64,000 nt of DNA, taken from contig JAJNNX010000046.1 in the NCBI GenBank assembly GCA_023159155.1, positions 62,001 through 126,000 of the forward strand, given 5' to 3'. Of this stretch, positions 11,404-23,392 are shown piece by piece; the first letter of the stretch is position 1; each line of letters begins with the position of its first letter. Made by a program: the position numbers and the translations under genes. A model generated the notes under the pieces. The model ran no database searches and was not told where the DNA came from. It was given only the letters and a program-made list of their open reading frames with translations. The stretch comes from Ustulina deusta. Taxonomy: Eukaryota; Ascomycota; Sordariomycetes; Xylariales; Xylariaceae.

Positions 11404-13675
11404 TTATTTGGGGTATCGTGCCTTTTTTTGCTGTTCGGCTCGGATAATAGCGTCTATGACATTCTATGTATAGTAAGTATTTATAGCGAGGGGGGCGGGT
11501 CCACCTTCACGCTGTTCTGCTGCGGTCAACTTTCAAGGTTTCCTAAGAGAAGGCAATCCTTCTCGGTTTTCATGAGAGAAGGGATTTTCTAATGTATGAA
11601 GTCAACTGCGGCGGCGGTGTGTTCATGATATATTTGTGATTTATCTCGCGGATTGTATAATGCGCCTCTTCGACGAGCCGGACAGTTGACGTCATCTTTC
11701 AAGTGCCCGCAACCAAGCGTCTCCTCTAACAACTTCGAATTTATTATCAACCTATCAGGGCATCTGCCTTATCATCACTTACACGTCGTGTCTTATGCAC
11801 TGCCCCCTATCATCTCAAGGAAACTTCTAAATATATTTAGTTTTTACAAGTTTGGCCTTTTTTCATTAGCACAGTCATCGCCTCGATAGCGTGACATGCT
11901 CCGCGGGGACCAGATCACAGCCTTCTCTAAAGATAGACAGATCTGCGATCTACGGACGTGGCGTCGACTCGATGGTACTGTGAAACCAAGGTGCATTGCA
12001 TATGCCACTACACCTCAACGGGAAGCTGTATCAGGTGTACTACAGGACATGTATACAATCCACGTAGCTTCTCGAGCAGGCAGAGAGTAGGGGCCGCAGA
12101 AATTGGCAAGATTCAGAGAGCATCCCATTTGCTAGACACCTTGTGGCGGACCGGGCGCCCTCCACACCTCCCTACCGAAAAATGTCGCAACGAATTTGCG
12201 TCTCTAGTTCTAAGCAATTGATTGTAAATTCCCTCGTTGGGAAAGCCTTTTAAAGCTCAAGAATTTTGTCTTTCAAACTAGCCCGGAATGGGATTGCTTC
12301 GTTCAAAGATGGCCTGTTGTTCTGTAAAAACTCCTAGCTTTGTCTACCTCTCTAACCCTCCCCTATTCTCGTTGCATCAGGCTCTAAACCGGTGCCCAGG
12401 TCTTACCCCTCTTTCATCCTGAAGCCTACATATGGTCCTACATACAGATGGTTGCTATCTGACTATGTCATTCTAACGAGACCGGCGATAAAGCGCTATT
12501 GGCGTCTTTTTCGTATCCTATTGGTGCTGTGCCTTTCCGATCAGCTACGTAGATCCTTCTCGTTTCTCGTCCTACCTAGAAATGCCAGGATTTCGGCTTA
12601 CATGCGATTTGGGAGGCAGTGCTAGCACCGGAGTGTAGCTACTTGGGGGAGGGGGAGAAGATGGCGTTGCCCGTCGCCCCAATTTCGATTCTATTATTGT
12701 CCGCCCCCATCATGGACATTAGCCCCCAGATATGGTATTATAACTAGAGGTAAGCCGTTGTGCGTTGCAGATAAAACTGCGAGATTCTCAGATGTTGTGA
12801 TGGTTTGCTTCTGGTGAAGTTTTCGAGACTTCTTGCAACCAGCTCATCGCTTGCTCCCTCGACTCTCAACTTGAGTTTAATTACGGCCCTTAGATTTCCC
12901 AAGGTGCCCTTTTCATACCTCGGCTCTTTCCCCACACATTCACCGAAACTTGAGTACGGTTGCTTTGATACAATGAAAGATAGGGCGCGTACAAAACTCA
13001 CCTCGTCGTTTGCTCAATCATAACCCTTCAGAACAGCTACACAAGCGTGTATTATCATGGGTGTCGATTGGGATAGTTTGTCCGTTGACGTCCCTGTGAG
13101 CCTGCAGCGCCGTGAACAGGGCACAGTTCCCTCAGCATACAGTCCCTTCGGGTAGACAGGTTTCCCATTCCAGGCAGGCAACCAAACTCTCCGCACTTCT
13201 ACCAGCGCCTTCGTGTTGCCTTTTTTCCACTTTATGACTTGTACATGGTCTGTCGCCTGCTGATTGGACAAATATATAGCCTACTAGATAGCGAATATCG
13301 AGAAACTTAACAACAACAACCCTGCCCCTCACGAAGCCGCGTGCCCTTCCTAACCCCCCGGTGTACCCGGTCGTTCATGCGAACTAGAAGTGATAGAAGG
13401 GCTCTGAGCATGCGGCAAACACGATTAACTATTGATTGGAATGAGGGCATGAGGGACAAGAGCCGGGGAAGGTACGGCAGGGTACGCCGCGGGTGGGAAT
13501 ACATGCTGATGCAGCTGTATCTGCGTCCCCGCGTTCGTTTCATCCCTTTGGCTCCCTTCTGGTTCCGTCAAAATGGGATTGATGCCGCTCATTGTAGGCG
13601 AAGTCCAGGAATCTGTCACATCTTTCACTTCGTGTGCAATATTGGCCTGACCTCTCTGTGCCTCTCCCCTGAAAA
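11404..13675. other. intergenic between the tandem zinc-finger genes
   Basis: 2.3 kb, no gene recognised. The last 500 bp are partly homologous to the DNA upstream of the first copy. The frames present (60-90 codons) have no codon bias. Confidence 0.5.
13215..13577 (+). repeat. upstream block B of a segmental duplication (partner at 9251-9600)
   Basis: GTTGCCTTTTTTCCAC / GTACATG / CTGATTGG at about 13215-13267 and CCCTTTGGCTCCCTTC / CGTCAAAA at 13544-13577 correspond in order and spacing to block A upstream of the other zinc-finger gene. Confidence 0.6.
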
Positions 13676-15510
13676 ATGAGTTCGAACACTTGCGAAATGG
13701 ATGGCTCTCCAGTCCTGTTCCCCCCTTACGAGCTTGGGAGTAGCAATCAGATGAATAATTGCCATTTCGAAATACCAGAAAATCAGCTTCCTGCGTACCA
13801 ATTACATAGCCAGCTTGAGTTATCTCAGTGGCCCCAAGGACCTGATCTTCGCCCCGCTTACTATGAAGGCATGGCGACGGATTCTGCTCCAGACCCAAAT
13901 TGCGTGTAGGTTGAAAGTGTCTTCTTCCAATATTTTTTGCTAAGCGAATTGTCAGGTTTCGCTCTGAGGTCCTAGACGACTGTGCGAAGGCTCGATTTTA
14001 CGCAAGGGCGCTTGAGATCTATCTGCTTGACAACGAGAACCAAGACGCCAAACTACGTTGCCCGTTGGCAGCTTGCAAGTTACAATTTCACAACCCTAGA
14101 GACATGTTGAGACATCTCAAGCATTGCAAGAAGTTCGCCGACGGAAAGTTTTGGTGCCCAACATGTCACCGATACGAATCGTTCAGACTTCGGACTGGCA
14201 AGCGCTGTTCGTGGGATAAAGACCATCTTGGGCGGAAACTGCTCCAAAAGTCCAAGAGCATCTTCTGCAGCTTTGGAAGTAATGATTTGGTAACCCAGCC
14301 AACATCAATCTACACGCAATGCCCTCTATGCTCGGCTCAGTTATCGAATTTGCCGATGCCAGGTAGTGGTGATGTGCCACCCCATCAAGTCCACCCGATA
14401 CCATCAACTCAACTCTCCACTCCACTCAATCAGCCCCAATTAGTCATACCAAACAGCATGCCCCCTGAGCTATATGAGTGTGCGCTTCTATCAGAGTTAT
14501 CTGGGGACTCGAGCTGTGAAAACAGTCCATCGCAATCCTGGCTTGGGCCTGAGTATACTCACACACGCTCAGCATCAGCGGTGTCTTCAGTATCAACCAG
14601 CTCTGACGGAACCCTGATAACCACCGATATCTCACCAGCATCTTCCACTAGTGGGGGGATGACACCTTCCACTCGCCGCCCCAGATCATCCGCGAGCATA
14701 CTCAATAAAGCTACCAATCGCGTGGCAGGATTCTACGGCGAAGCTGACGCTGGCAACCGTCTCTTCAACCAAAGTTGCGTCAGTGCCTACAGTGACGTCT
14801 CGACTAGCCATGCATTTCGCCCCCCTGTCTCTACCGTGAATGCCTCAAATTCGGAAACTTTCGCCACACCGTCGGCCTCGGCAACCACGTTCACGCGGCA
14901 CGCGAGTTTTCGTGTTACGCCAAAATTGAGGATAGACACACCCCAGGATGGCTTGGATTTGGCCATGCCCATTCCGGGTATGGAGATGCTTTTCCAAGCG
15001 AGCCGAACCTTCGACCATTCGCCCACGACGGAAAACCTAACGGCGACCAGTTTATCCACAGGGGCAATAGACACGCAACCAAGCGAATTATCTATTTTCG
15101 ACACTATGGTGTCTAGAGACGATTTTTTTGTAGCGCAGCCGACCTCACCGATGGTTCCTTCACCACCGGTATCGGCCACTTCAACAGTCACTTTGCAGTC
15201 CTCGCCCACAGCTGTCTCGCCTAACATAGAGAGGCGATGCGAGATATGCGATTGGAAGCCGAAGCAGAACAAACAGGCTTATCTGAACAAACATATGAAG
15301 ACGCATGGGAACCGCAGCCCAATACCCTGCCCGGGCGACAAAGATTGTTGCGTAACGTTTACCCGCCGAGACAACTTGCAAGCTCATCTCAGGACTTTCC
15401 ACCCGAATTTCACACTAATCCCTTCCAAAAGGCGCCGTGAAAGCTCTGATAGCCTTCAGCTTGCACCTAACCTGAAGAAGAAATATCTGCGCACTAAAGA
15501 ATTGGAGTAG
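13676..15510 (+). CDS. C2H2 zinc-finger transcription factor, tandem paralogue 2
   Basis: Paralogue of the gene at 9746. Exons 13676-13905 and 13956-15510 (1785 nt, 594 aa). The intron interrupts the codon before FRSEVLDDC, matching the position in copy 1. The shared N-terminal block includes CPLAAC(x12)HLKHC from residue 112, FWCPTCHRYESF and GKRCSWDKDHLGRKLLQKSK. The middle region is Ser/Thr-rich and shows little similarity to copy 1. The C-terminal fingers start at C505 (CEICDWKPKQNKQAYLNKH) and then CPGDKDCCVTFTRRDNLQAH. The second has an enlarged CxxxxxxCC spacing, unlike the compact CEYC of copy 1, so DNA-binding specificity may have diverged. A basic KRRRES tail follows. Confidence 0.8.
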
Positions 15511-16794
15511 CCGTGCAAATAATGTCGTCTATTTATTTTTATTTTTTATTTTTATTTTTATTTTTACCTTTTTACAACTTTATTTTATTTTCCTTTATTT
15601 TATTTTATTCCTCCCTCGGGACATGTTTAAATCTGAATAGGTGCTGTTTCTGGCCCCGGTCTTTCTCAGTTGGCCTTCCGGCGTCATTGAGAGTTCAAAC
15701 CTTTTAACGACCTGGAGTCTGCGTGGAACAGCCTATGATATAACGATGATTATGGCGATTATAATGATCTTGTATCCGTTTTTGTACTGGTGGTGTATAG
15801 GGTTTTCATAGCTTTTCATGATGGACTTTAGGCAGATTAAAGGAGACTGCCACTCATGTATGAACTCTTTCAGGGCTTTGCTCAACCAACATAATTCTTA
15901 GCAACAAAATGAAATATGGCGTTCTTTCCTCCATCACACTGTTTCACCGATGCGAACGTGAATCATGATCAACAGTTGAATTGTCGTGAAGGCAGCATAT
16001 CATGCCATAGAGATTCCGAGAAGCCGATTCTATCACCGATATTGACAAATTGCCTCCCTGCACCGTAGAGCCTGCTTTGAGATATTTCCTATCACATCCC
16101 TATAGTCTTTCAGGGTTGTAAGCGCAATTTTGACACATTGGTCATCTGACACACGCATTGTTGAGCCCTCACTTCACGTCTATAGAGCTTCTAAGGGTCG
16201 TCCGGTTTAACTGGCACTACACATGTTATCCCGCTTGATCTCTCAAAATCTCTGCCTGTCTGGCCCGATGTCTCTCAATCTTGCCCAGGCTCTCCTCGTC
16301 CCTCTTCATCTCTCCCAGCCGCAACAAAGGGCCTGTTAGCTATGACTCGTCGTCTCCTCCAAATTACATTACATCCTTCAGGGACCGAAGGGCAAGAGGT
16401 AATTTGTCCCTGTCAGGCAACGATGTCTGAAACGCGTGATTGTGTCACTCAGCGCGCTCTTCCCTTCTATAGTATGCGGTGGTGAAGGAAATACGAGGAA
16501 TGAGGCTCAAAATGTGTCGCTGGTGATCCCGTTGGGCGGGGGGGAGAGTATAAAATTAATAGCTGCGGACCTCCTTGATCTCATGTTTTGGATGAACCAG
16601 CAACGACTACAGTCTGCAGCGATCCAAACTTCCATCCTGTGCACAATCTTCCTCATCACAGTTCTTACACGCGAGAGCACCTCCTTCAGAGATAGACATC
16701 GCACAAAGCCAAGGACAAATTCACTCACGCACTCACTCGATTAGACGGACGATAATACTCATCTATTCGCGAATTTTGTGTGTCGTTGACAACC
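15511..16794. other. intergenic, T-rich start
   Basis: No gene recognised. 15526-15610 is a low-complexity (ATTTT)n/T tract directly after the zinc-finger gene stop, probably 3' untranslated or terminator sequence. The rest is unremarkable. Confidence 0.5.
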
Positions 16795-17179
16795 ATGGGC
16801 CACTCAAGGTAAAAAGCATACAGTTGATTTCCTACATATGACATAATCAAAAGGTTTTCTGCACTATTTTACCAACTTACCCTACCCAATACAACTGCCA
16901 ACTGCCAACTGCCAACTGCTCAGACCAAACTAACCTAACCCAAACCGCAGCAAGAGCAACGGCACGAAGCACTCGTCCAAGAGCTCGAAGAAGGACACCA
17001 TGTACATTTCGTCCTCGAAACCGTCCTCTTCGACCCGGCCGACCCCGCTAGAGCAGTACCTCGGCTCCGGGGAGCCCCACGAGCGCGTCGCCCTCGGCCT
17101 GAATGGCGGGCGCCAGAGCGGCGATCAGATGGCACAGCAATTCGATAGCGCGTGGAGGGATGCCTCGGGGGGTCGTTGA
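16795..17179 (+). CDS. small spliced gene, 80 aa, unknown function
   Basis: Not recognised as any family. Exon 1 is only 14 nt (16795-16808, ATG GGC CAC TCA AG). An intron runs 16809-16950 (GTAAAA ... CCGCAG). Exon 2 is 16951-17179. The protein starts MGHSSKSNGTKHSSKSSKKD, continues TMYISSSKPSSSTRPTPLEQ and YLGSGEPHERVALGLNGG, and ends QMAQQFDSAWRDASGGR. The N-terminus is rich in Ser and Lys, there is no signal peptide or membrane segment, and no zinc or nucleotide motif is seen. The exon-2 codons are strongly G/C-ending and there are no stops over 229 nt, which contrasts with the AT-rich flanks. I infer a real gene. The function is open. Confidence 0.6.
16892..16919. repeat. 7-bp tandem repeat, four copies
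   Basis: AACTGCC repeated four times (the last copy lacks its final base). It lies inside the proposed intron of the small gene at 16795. Confidence 0.9.
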
Positions 17180-20100
17180 ATGGAGGATGTTGCCGTTAAC
17201 GAATCATTGCTTTCGCTGCGGTTCGCGATATGCACGTGATGCCCGGGGTGGCTTGGTGATAGGATTGGGACTGGACTGGGGAGGGGGAAGATGGAGGAAG
17301 AAATACCTAGAGAGTGAGAGAGAGAGAGAGGGTGGATGACGTACTGAGATGGGTTTCAGGGCACACTAATTAAGCGAGAAATGCATTGACGATGGACACA
17401 CGGACAGACGAGGTTAGCGTCGGAGTAATTGGGTTTGGCAGTAGGTATCTACTAGTAATATGTTGTTCTGGGGGTCTTCGGTTTTGGAGTTATCGGCTCG
17501 AACCTTTGCCGCCACGGACTTTGCCGTTGCTTGTCTCTCCTCTCCTCTCGGGGTTAATGCCTAGACTAGATGGCATATCGCGACATGATCAAGGGGCCTG
17601 GCTCGTTTTTCTTCCCGGCTCTCTAGCTAAACTGCCCGCCTCCCTGCGACGCACGACAGGGCAGGGCGGGCTGTATATACTGAGATAGGTAACCACCGAT
17701 TTCGGGCGCCATGGAGCTGTTGTTACCTACAGTACACTACACTAGGCTCTGGACGGGCCATGTGACGTGACGTCGTCGGAAGCGGAGCGGATACGGCGCT
17801 TGGGGAAATCGAATTCCCAAGGTCACGCCCCTCGAGGGCTTGGACGCCCCGGCGCAAGGGCCCGGGTGATCTATTGACTGACGCACGTTTCGATTTAATG
17901 ACCTTGTTCAAGCTAACCGCGTGTTCGGGCACAGTTGTAGCTAGAAGGGTAGGTAGTGTCTCGGGCGAAATAGTATCGCTCCGGTAACTACCGGAACGGG
18001 GGGGGAGAAAATCACAGAAGCAAGGGGAGGGCAATTAATTAATTCTTGCAAAGTGTATCTGACGGAGATCGAACGAGGTCTGTTCTGCCTGTCCCTGCCC
18101 CCGTCCCTGGCGTTCAGATACAGATCGTACGGTTTCAAGGACTGCCATGTTGCGACAGCGTCTCGTGGATTGGAGGAATCGGCGGGGTAGGGAAAGCCTT
18201 GGCGTTCGATGCAATCAATCGCATCGCATCGCATCTTGACTGCGGGTGCAGTGCGGATGCGAGGTTGCGAAGCCGCCCTCTCGCCTCTGTTTCGCTCGCC
18301 CGGGGTACCTAGATTAGGGTAAACAATATCTTTCCGAAATAGGCGTTGCATTATTGGCCACAGCTCGTCAACAGCTGTTCTTCACGAACGATGCTTCTCG
18401 CTCGCACCTCGTCGAGACATTGGCCGTTGTTGGTTGGCTCGCGATGTCTACACCTCCTGGGAGAGAGAGTGTCTATGCACATACAACAAAGACATACACG
18501 CTGGTGCGAGGAACGACTGTTGCCGGCCTTGGCCTTCAAGGGCGCGGGTACCGGCATGAACCTCACATCGTCACCCATGCATCGTGCTTTTGGGGTAAAG
18601 ATCACCAATCTGGGTAGGTATTGCCGTCAAGTGCATCTCTATCTTGTGCCTTGGGTAGTGAGGACAGCCGTATCTGTGATATACTGATGACAAACATCGG
18701 GCGTGCCGACCATGATGCCTCCCTAAGGCGTACTATGCACACCACCAATGCTTACAAATAATTAGGATATACTCTCTAAGAAACTAAGAGCTATAGATGG
18801 AGTTGCCTATTTCTCTTTTTCCTCTCCTCTGCTTCTTCTTTGCCCGTATAACTCGTCTGCCGAGGACTTGGCTAAACCGAGTATAGCCGTGTATGAGTAG
18901 GTATTGTGAGAGAGGGCAAGGTGTCGAGGTTAGAGGTTAGTTAGGTTAGGCTAGGGTTGAGGGTGAGGGTGAGGGTTTTCCAAATACTCTGTTGTGTAAC
19001 CCTCCCTCTCTAGCGTAACACGTATGCATATTAACATGTTGTAGTCTCCTCACTTGCCTCGTCACTGGAACCAGGTCACTGGGATAAATTACCAGATCGC
19101 ATTTTTCTCCGGTAGATCATCATGTCACTCATCCAAACAGGGAATGTCATTCGTACATTTGTAGCAGAAAAAAAAAATTCAGAGTTTGACCCATACTTTT
19201 TGAAAGGGCTTTGAGAAAGAGGGGCCGCACCTACCAAGATCTGGCTCGAACGATGTGATATTGCTGCGTTACATTGGGGATTTTGATGCTGGAGACACTC
19301 GAGCTTCATTGATGCTTGTAATGGGGATCGTCATATTAGTCGGCGGAGTTGTCAAGACCAGAGATGGCGGAGTGCAGTAGTTTGGGTTTGTTTGCACTAG
19401 TCTAGTGTATATGTAGTTAGCGAATGCTATGTACCTCCCTATGTACGCAATACGGTCAAGAGGACGTGGAGACAATTGTTTCCCGAGTGTAGGAGGTAGG
19501 TGGTTGAAGAGAAGTGGCTTTGTACACTACTAGTCGAATCCAAGGTGTGGGAGAGGTATTTGGAATACAATACATGTATTTGTACGGGCAACTCTGGATG
19601 ATCTAGCGTGAGCTATTCCTTTGCAGGAGAACCCCATTATATTTTACACTTAATGTTTCTTTGATTGGTTACCGACACGGCATATCAAGTCTACACTATT
19701 ACATGGTATGTAACCTACCTAAAGACACTGGGATTTGGTTAATTAATAGCTTAGCTCTCGTTGGTTTAAACCATCAGTCTGAACAGCCTGGCCATTGCGA
19801 AAACTGTTGGTCATGTCAAAACCAGCCACTGTTGTTGGCTCTCTCTCTCTTTCCCATTCCCTCTTTCATGTTGGTTGTTAGCCGTTCTTTGTTAGCGATG
19901 AGCGTGTACACCTATAAGTACACTAGGGATAATGCTCACGAGAGCATTGAGGATTTTCAAGTTTGGTCGTCTGAGCGCCCCCAACCCTGGTCTGGCGGTG
20001 AAGACACCCCACCCCTTTCGAGGACGCTTGTCAAGTTGCATCCACTAGGGAGGGTATGGCTCCCAGATCAGCCAAGGTCAGACCAGGTAGATATGTATGT

Positions 20101-23100
20101 AATCACTATGGTGCAGCACAGTTGTAGCAGTATTATGTACGATGTATGTCTGTCATCTCGGGATCATTCATGTCCAGATGTCTGCATGAGCGAAACGTGC
20201 AGAAAGCCGGAAACTAATAACAAATAACGTCAGTTGTTGTGCTAATACAGCAAGGGCTTCTCCTACCCATCCTTTACCCTTACCCAATCATTTGTTTCGG
20301 CACCTGGTCTGGTCTGTACTTTGCCTGCAACATATTGTTTCGACCTCTTTCTTCTGCATCACAATACAGACGAGATAGATACGTCGTACGATGTGTGCTA
20401 AATGCTGATGGGTCGGTCCCGTTGTTTCTGCGGCGGTTGCGAACTAGGTAGACAAATTCAGAAATGCAGAAACACATACATACTGTACATACATAGGCAG
20501 TGCACAAGACAAAATTGCCGAGACCCCAGCATTTGCAAAGTCGAAAGTGGACCCTGACCATCCAATGCCGGTTCTGATGTCAGGCAATACCGTTGCAAAT
20601 ACCTGGACCGCAGACTCTGACTGCATTGGGTCGTTGGGTTCTAGTCCATGGATCATCCTCTCCCTAAGCCTCTCTGACACATAACGGGCTAGGGTATCGA
20701 ACCGTTAAATAACAGATGGCGGCACAGCAAGCGCTATGGAACTAGCTAGGCATCTATCTATGATGTGATGTCGGCGGTTGGCCATAAGCTGGATGCAGGA
20801 GACAGTAGATACCGTAGTTACCGAGGATTGGTGGACGGAAGGATGGAGGAATGAATGGACGCGGAGTATCGACGTCCTCTCTTCCTCTTTGCTCTTTGTC
20901 TACGGGCGTAGGAGAAGGGATCGACATGCAACACAAACGCCTCAACCGGCTCTTTCTCCCTGGATTGGCGCAGCTTCGGTCAATTAAGGGTCTATCTAGC
21001 CGGAGGTACACTGTCTACGCCATCTTGATCCCGAGAGGGGGTGTGTTGCAGCAAAGGATTCCCGGGGCGGTAACTAGTTATCCGCATCGACAGGGTAGAT
21101 CGAACTGCGTCTTCCCTCTGCCTGTGCTTGCGCTCTCCGTATCTGTCTGCCGGTCGCTCGACTGTTGACTGTCCACTCACGACCCCCCCTCAAACGGTGG
21201 ACACCGGCCTGGCTGGGCCGGTGGTGTCGGTGGTGTCATCGTCGGCGGTGGTCTAGTGGCGGGTTTGCTGATGGAGCGCGCGTCATCACCAAACCCTTGT
21301 GCCTTCACCGCTTGCAGGGACTGGACGGGCATCGGTAGTCGATGCTGAATCAGATTTGCGACCCTATCCAGTTTCGCTCTCACACACCCCCATACACACA
21401 CATCTGCAAACACATGTTCATGATACGCTAGACGCCCATCATACGGGCACAGAGCCCGCTGGCGACACTCATGGTCATGATAGGTAATCATCGCCAATTC
21501 CCGGGTATCATCCCTCGGCGCATCTAGGCCAGACCCGTGCTATAATTGGTGCTATAACTGGCAAGCCTGGGCTCTCCAGCGGCGGGCTGGGAGGGGTTTC
21601 ACGTAGCATCGTATCCCATGCGCCGATAAGTAATCGCTGGCCGCTCAGCTGAAGCGAAGTGTCTCGATCCAATAAATACCCGATTGAGCCTGAGTGTGAG
21701 CTTTCTCGAATGCGAGACGTCAGTCGCCAGGCCGCCGGTGGCTGGGCGGGAAAATCACCCGGATCTCCCAGCCGATGCGATGCGACCTACATTACATATG
21801 TACTGTACTGTCCGTACCGTACGAGACTGCACTATATATATAGTGCGGTGCATGGAGGTATCATCGTGTGTTGCATTGAGTATGTGCACTTGGATGGATG
21901 CTGCCACACTTGTCACAACGGCCACTTGGCGGGCTCATACGAGACAACAACCAACAGAAAGGGAAGGAAAAGAAAGAAATTGTCATCGCAGCGGCAGTCG
22001 TGGAATGCGGTTGAGCAGAATTGGAATAATTGGAATTGTGTTTCTCTGGTGTAATACAGCTCTAGTCCATATGTGATGAATGATCACCAGTACAATTTGC
22101 TATACCTACTAAGTGTAGGTATTGAGACCAAGAGCGGGAGGCGTTGCAGTTGCGGCCAGCAGGGGGCCAGCAGGGGGCCAACTGGGCGGGCGGGCCAACG
22201 AGGCCCTGTACACTAGGTACACTAGGGAGCTGTGTGTGCTGGAACACCCCGCATAGACAGGGGCAGCGCTTACAGACCTTACATACCTACAGCACTTACC
22301 GACAGCCTACAGTGAGTGGTCTGACCTGCATACCTCCTACCTAGGCACTTACCTACCTAGCTAGACCTACCTAGACCTAGCCATCTACCTAATACTACCG
22401 TAGGTACCTACCCGACAAACTACGGCAGGTATTGTACAGTGCAGTAGAGTACACTACCTCGGTACTTACATTAAGTACTTAGGTAAGGTACATGAGTAAG
22501 TACTCACCAGTTAGGCACAACTCTGGGACAGGCTGTCTGTCTTGTGATCCACTGAAGCCGCTGAAGCCGCTGAAGTCATTCAACCCAAGCCGCTTCATTG
22601 CATTTATCCTTGTAGAAATGGCATCTGGGGTCCAGTCCACAAGCCATCCCGTATCCTGTGACATGGAACTACCCCATTTTAGCCCGGAAAAACATTGAGC
22701 GGCACAGTAGAGAGATTTGTGGATAATATACCATGTACACTAGCACCTCGGGGTGTTGCTGCGGGTTGCTGTGGTGTGGTAGATATACTAGGTAATATAG
22801 TATGGGTACATACCTAAGTACACTCTTGTAAAGACATCTTGTGAAGTATGTTAGTATGTAAGTAGTACACTCTACTATATACATGGTACACACGTCCACG
22901 TGTATTTACTTAGGTAATTGTATACTAGGAGTATACCAATGCTCCGCAAGTACGTACTGCAGTAGGTATGCTAGGTACCTCGTTTGTTATCCACAGTTCT
23001 GGTGTCGGCTGACGTTATCTTGCCCAATACCGGATGCCAAGTCATCCCAAGCATACCCAGTACGGTATACAAGACATGCCAACGACGTGACTACACTACA

Positions 23101-23392
23101 TGTACGGGTTCAGCTCACGACTTTAAGACTTGATATATCCCAGCCCGTGGCCCGAACCCCCCTTCTCCATCCATCGACACCATCTACTCACTTGGATCCC
23201 TTCTAGCTGCCTTATCTACTGCACTAGGCGTAGTTGTAACTCTTTGAAACCCCTCTTGATCCCCTTGATCCCTCGAATCCCTCCATATCTATTTCCGACT
23301 TCGACTTACTACGCTGCACGCCGTGGATGACTACAACCTGTAGCTCTTTTGTCATCACTGTTGCACAAAAGGCCTGGATGTCTTATAAGTCG
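17180..23392. other. 6.2-kb gene-free stretch
   Basis: No gene supported. Contents: a GA run near 17316-17334; GAGGGT-type short repeats at 18955-18977; a duplicated GCAGGGGGCCA unit at 22153-22179; GAAGCCGCT repeats at 22555-22577; and the densest cluster of ACCTACCTA/TAGGTACCTA motifs in the window at about 22200-22500 and 22790-22985. The longest frame (19661-20227) lacks codon bias. Confidence 0.5.

Noticed and set aside
18955..18977. Telomere-like GGGTGA repeats
   Set aside because: The unit is GAGGGT repeated only a few times and not TTAGGG; it lies among ordinary DNA.
19661..20227. 188-codon open frame on the plus strand
   Set aside because: No codon bias, no recognisable motif, and composition typical of random sequence.
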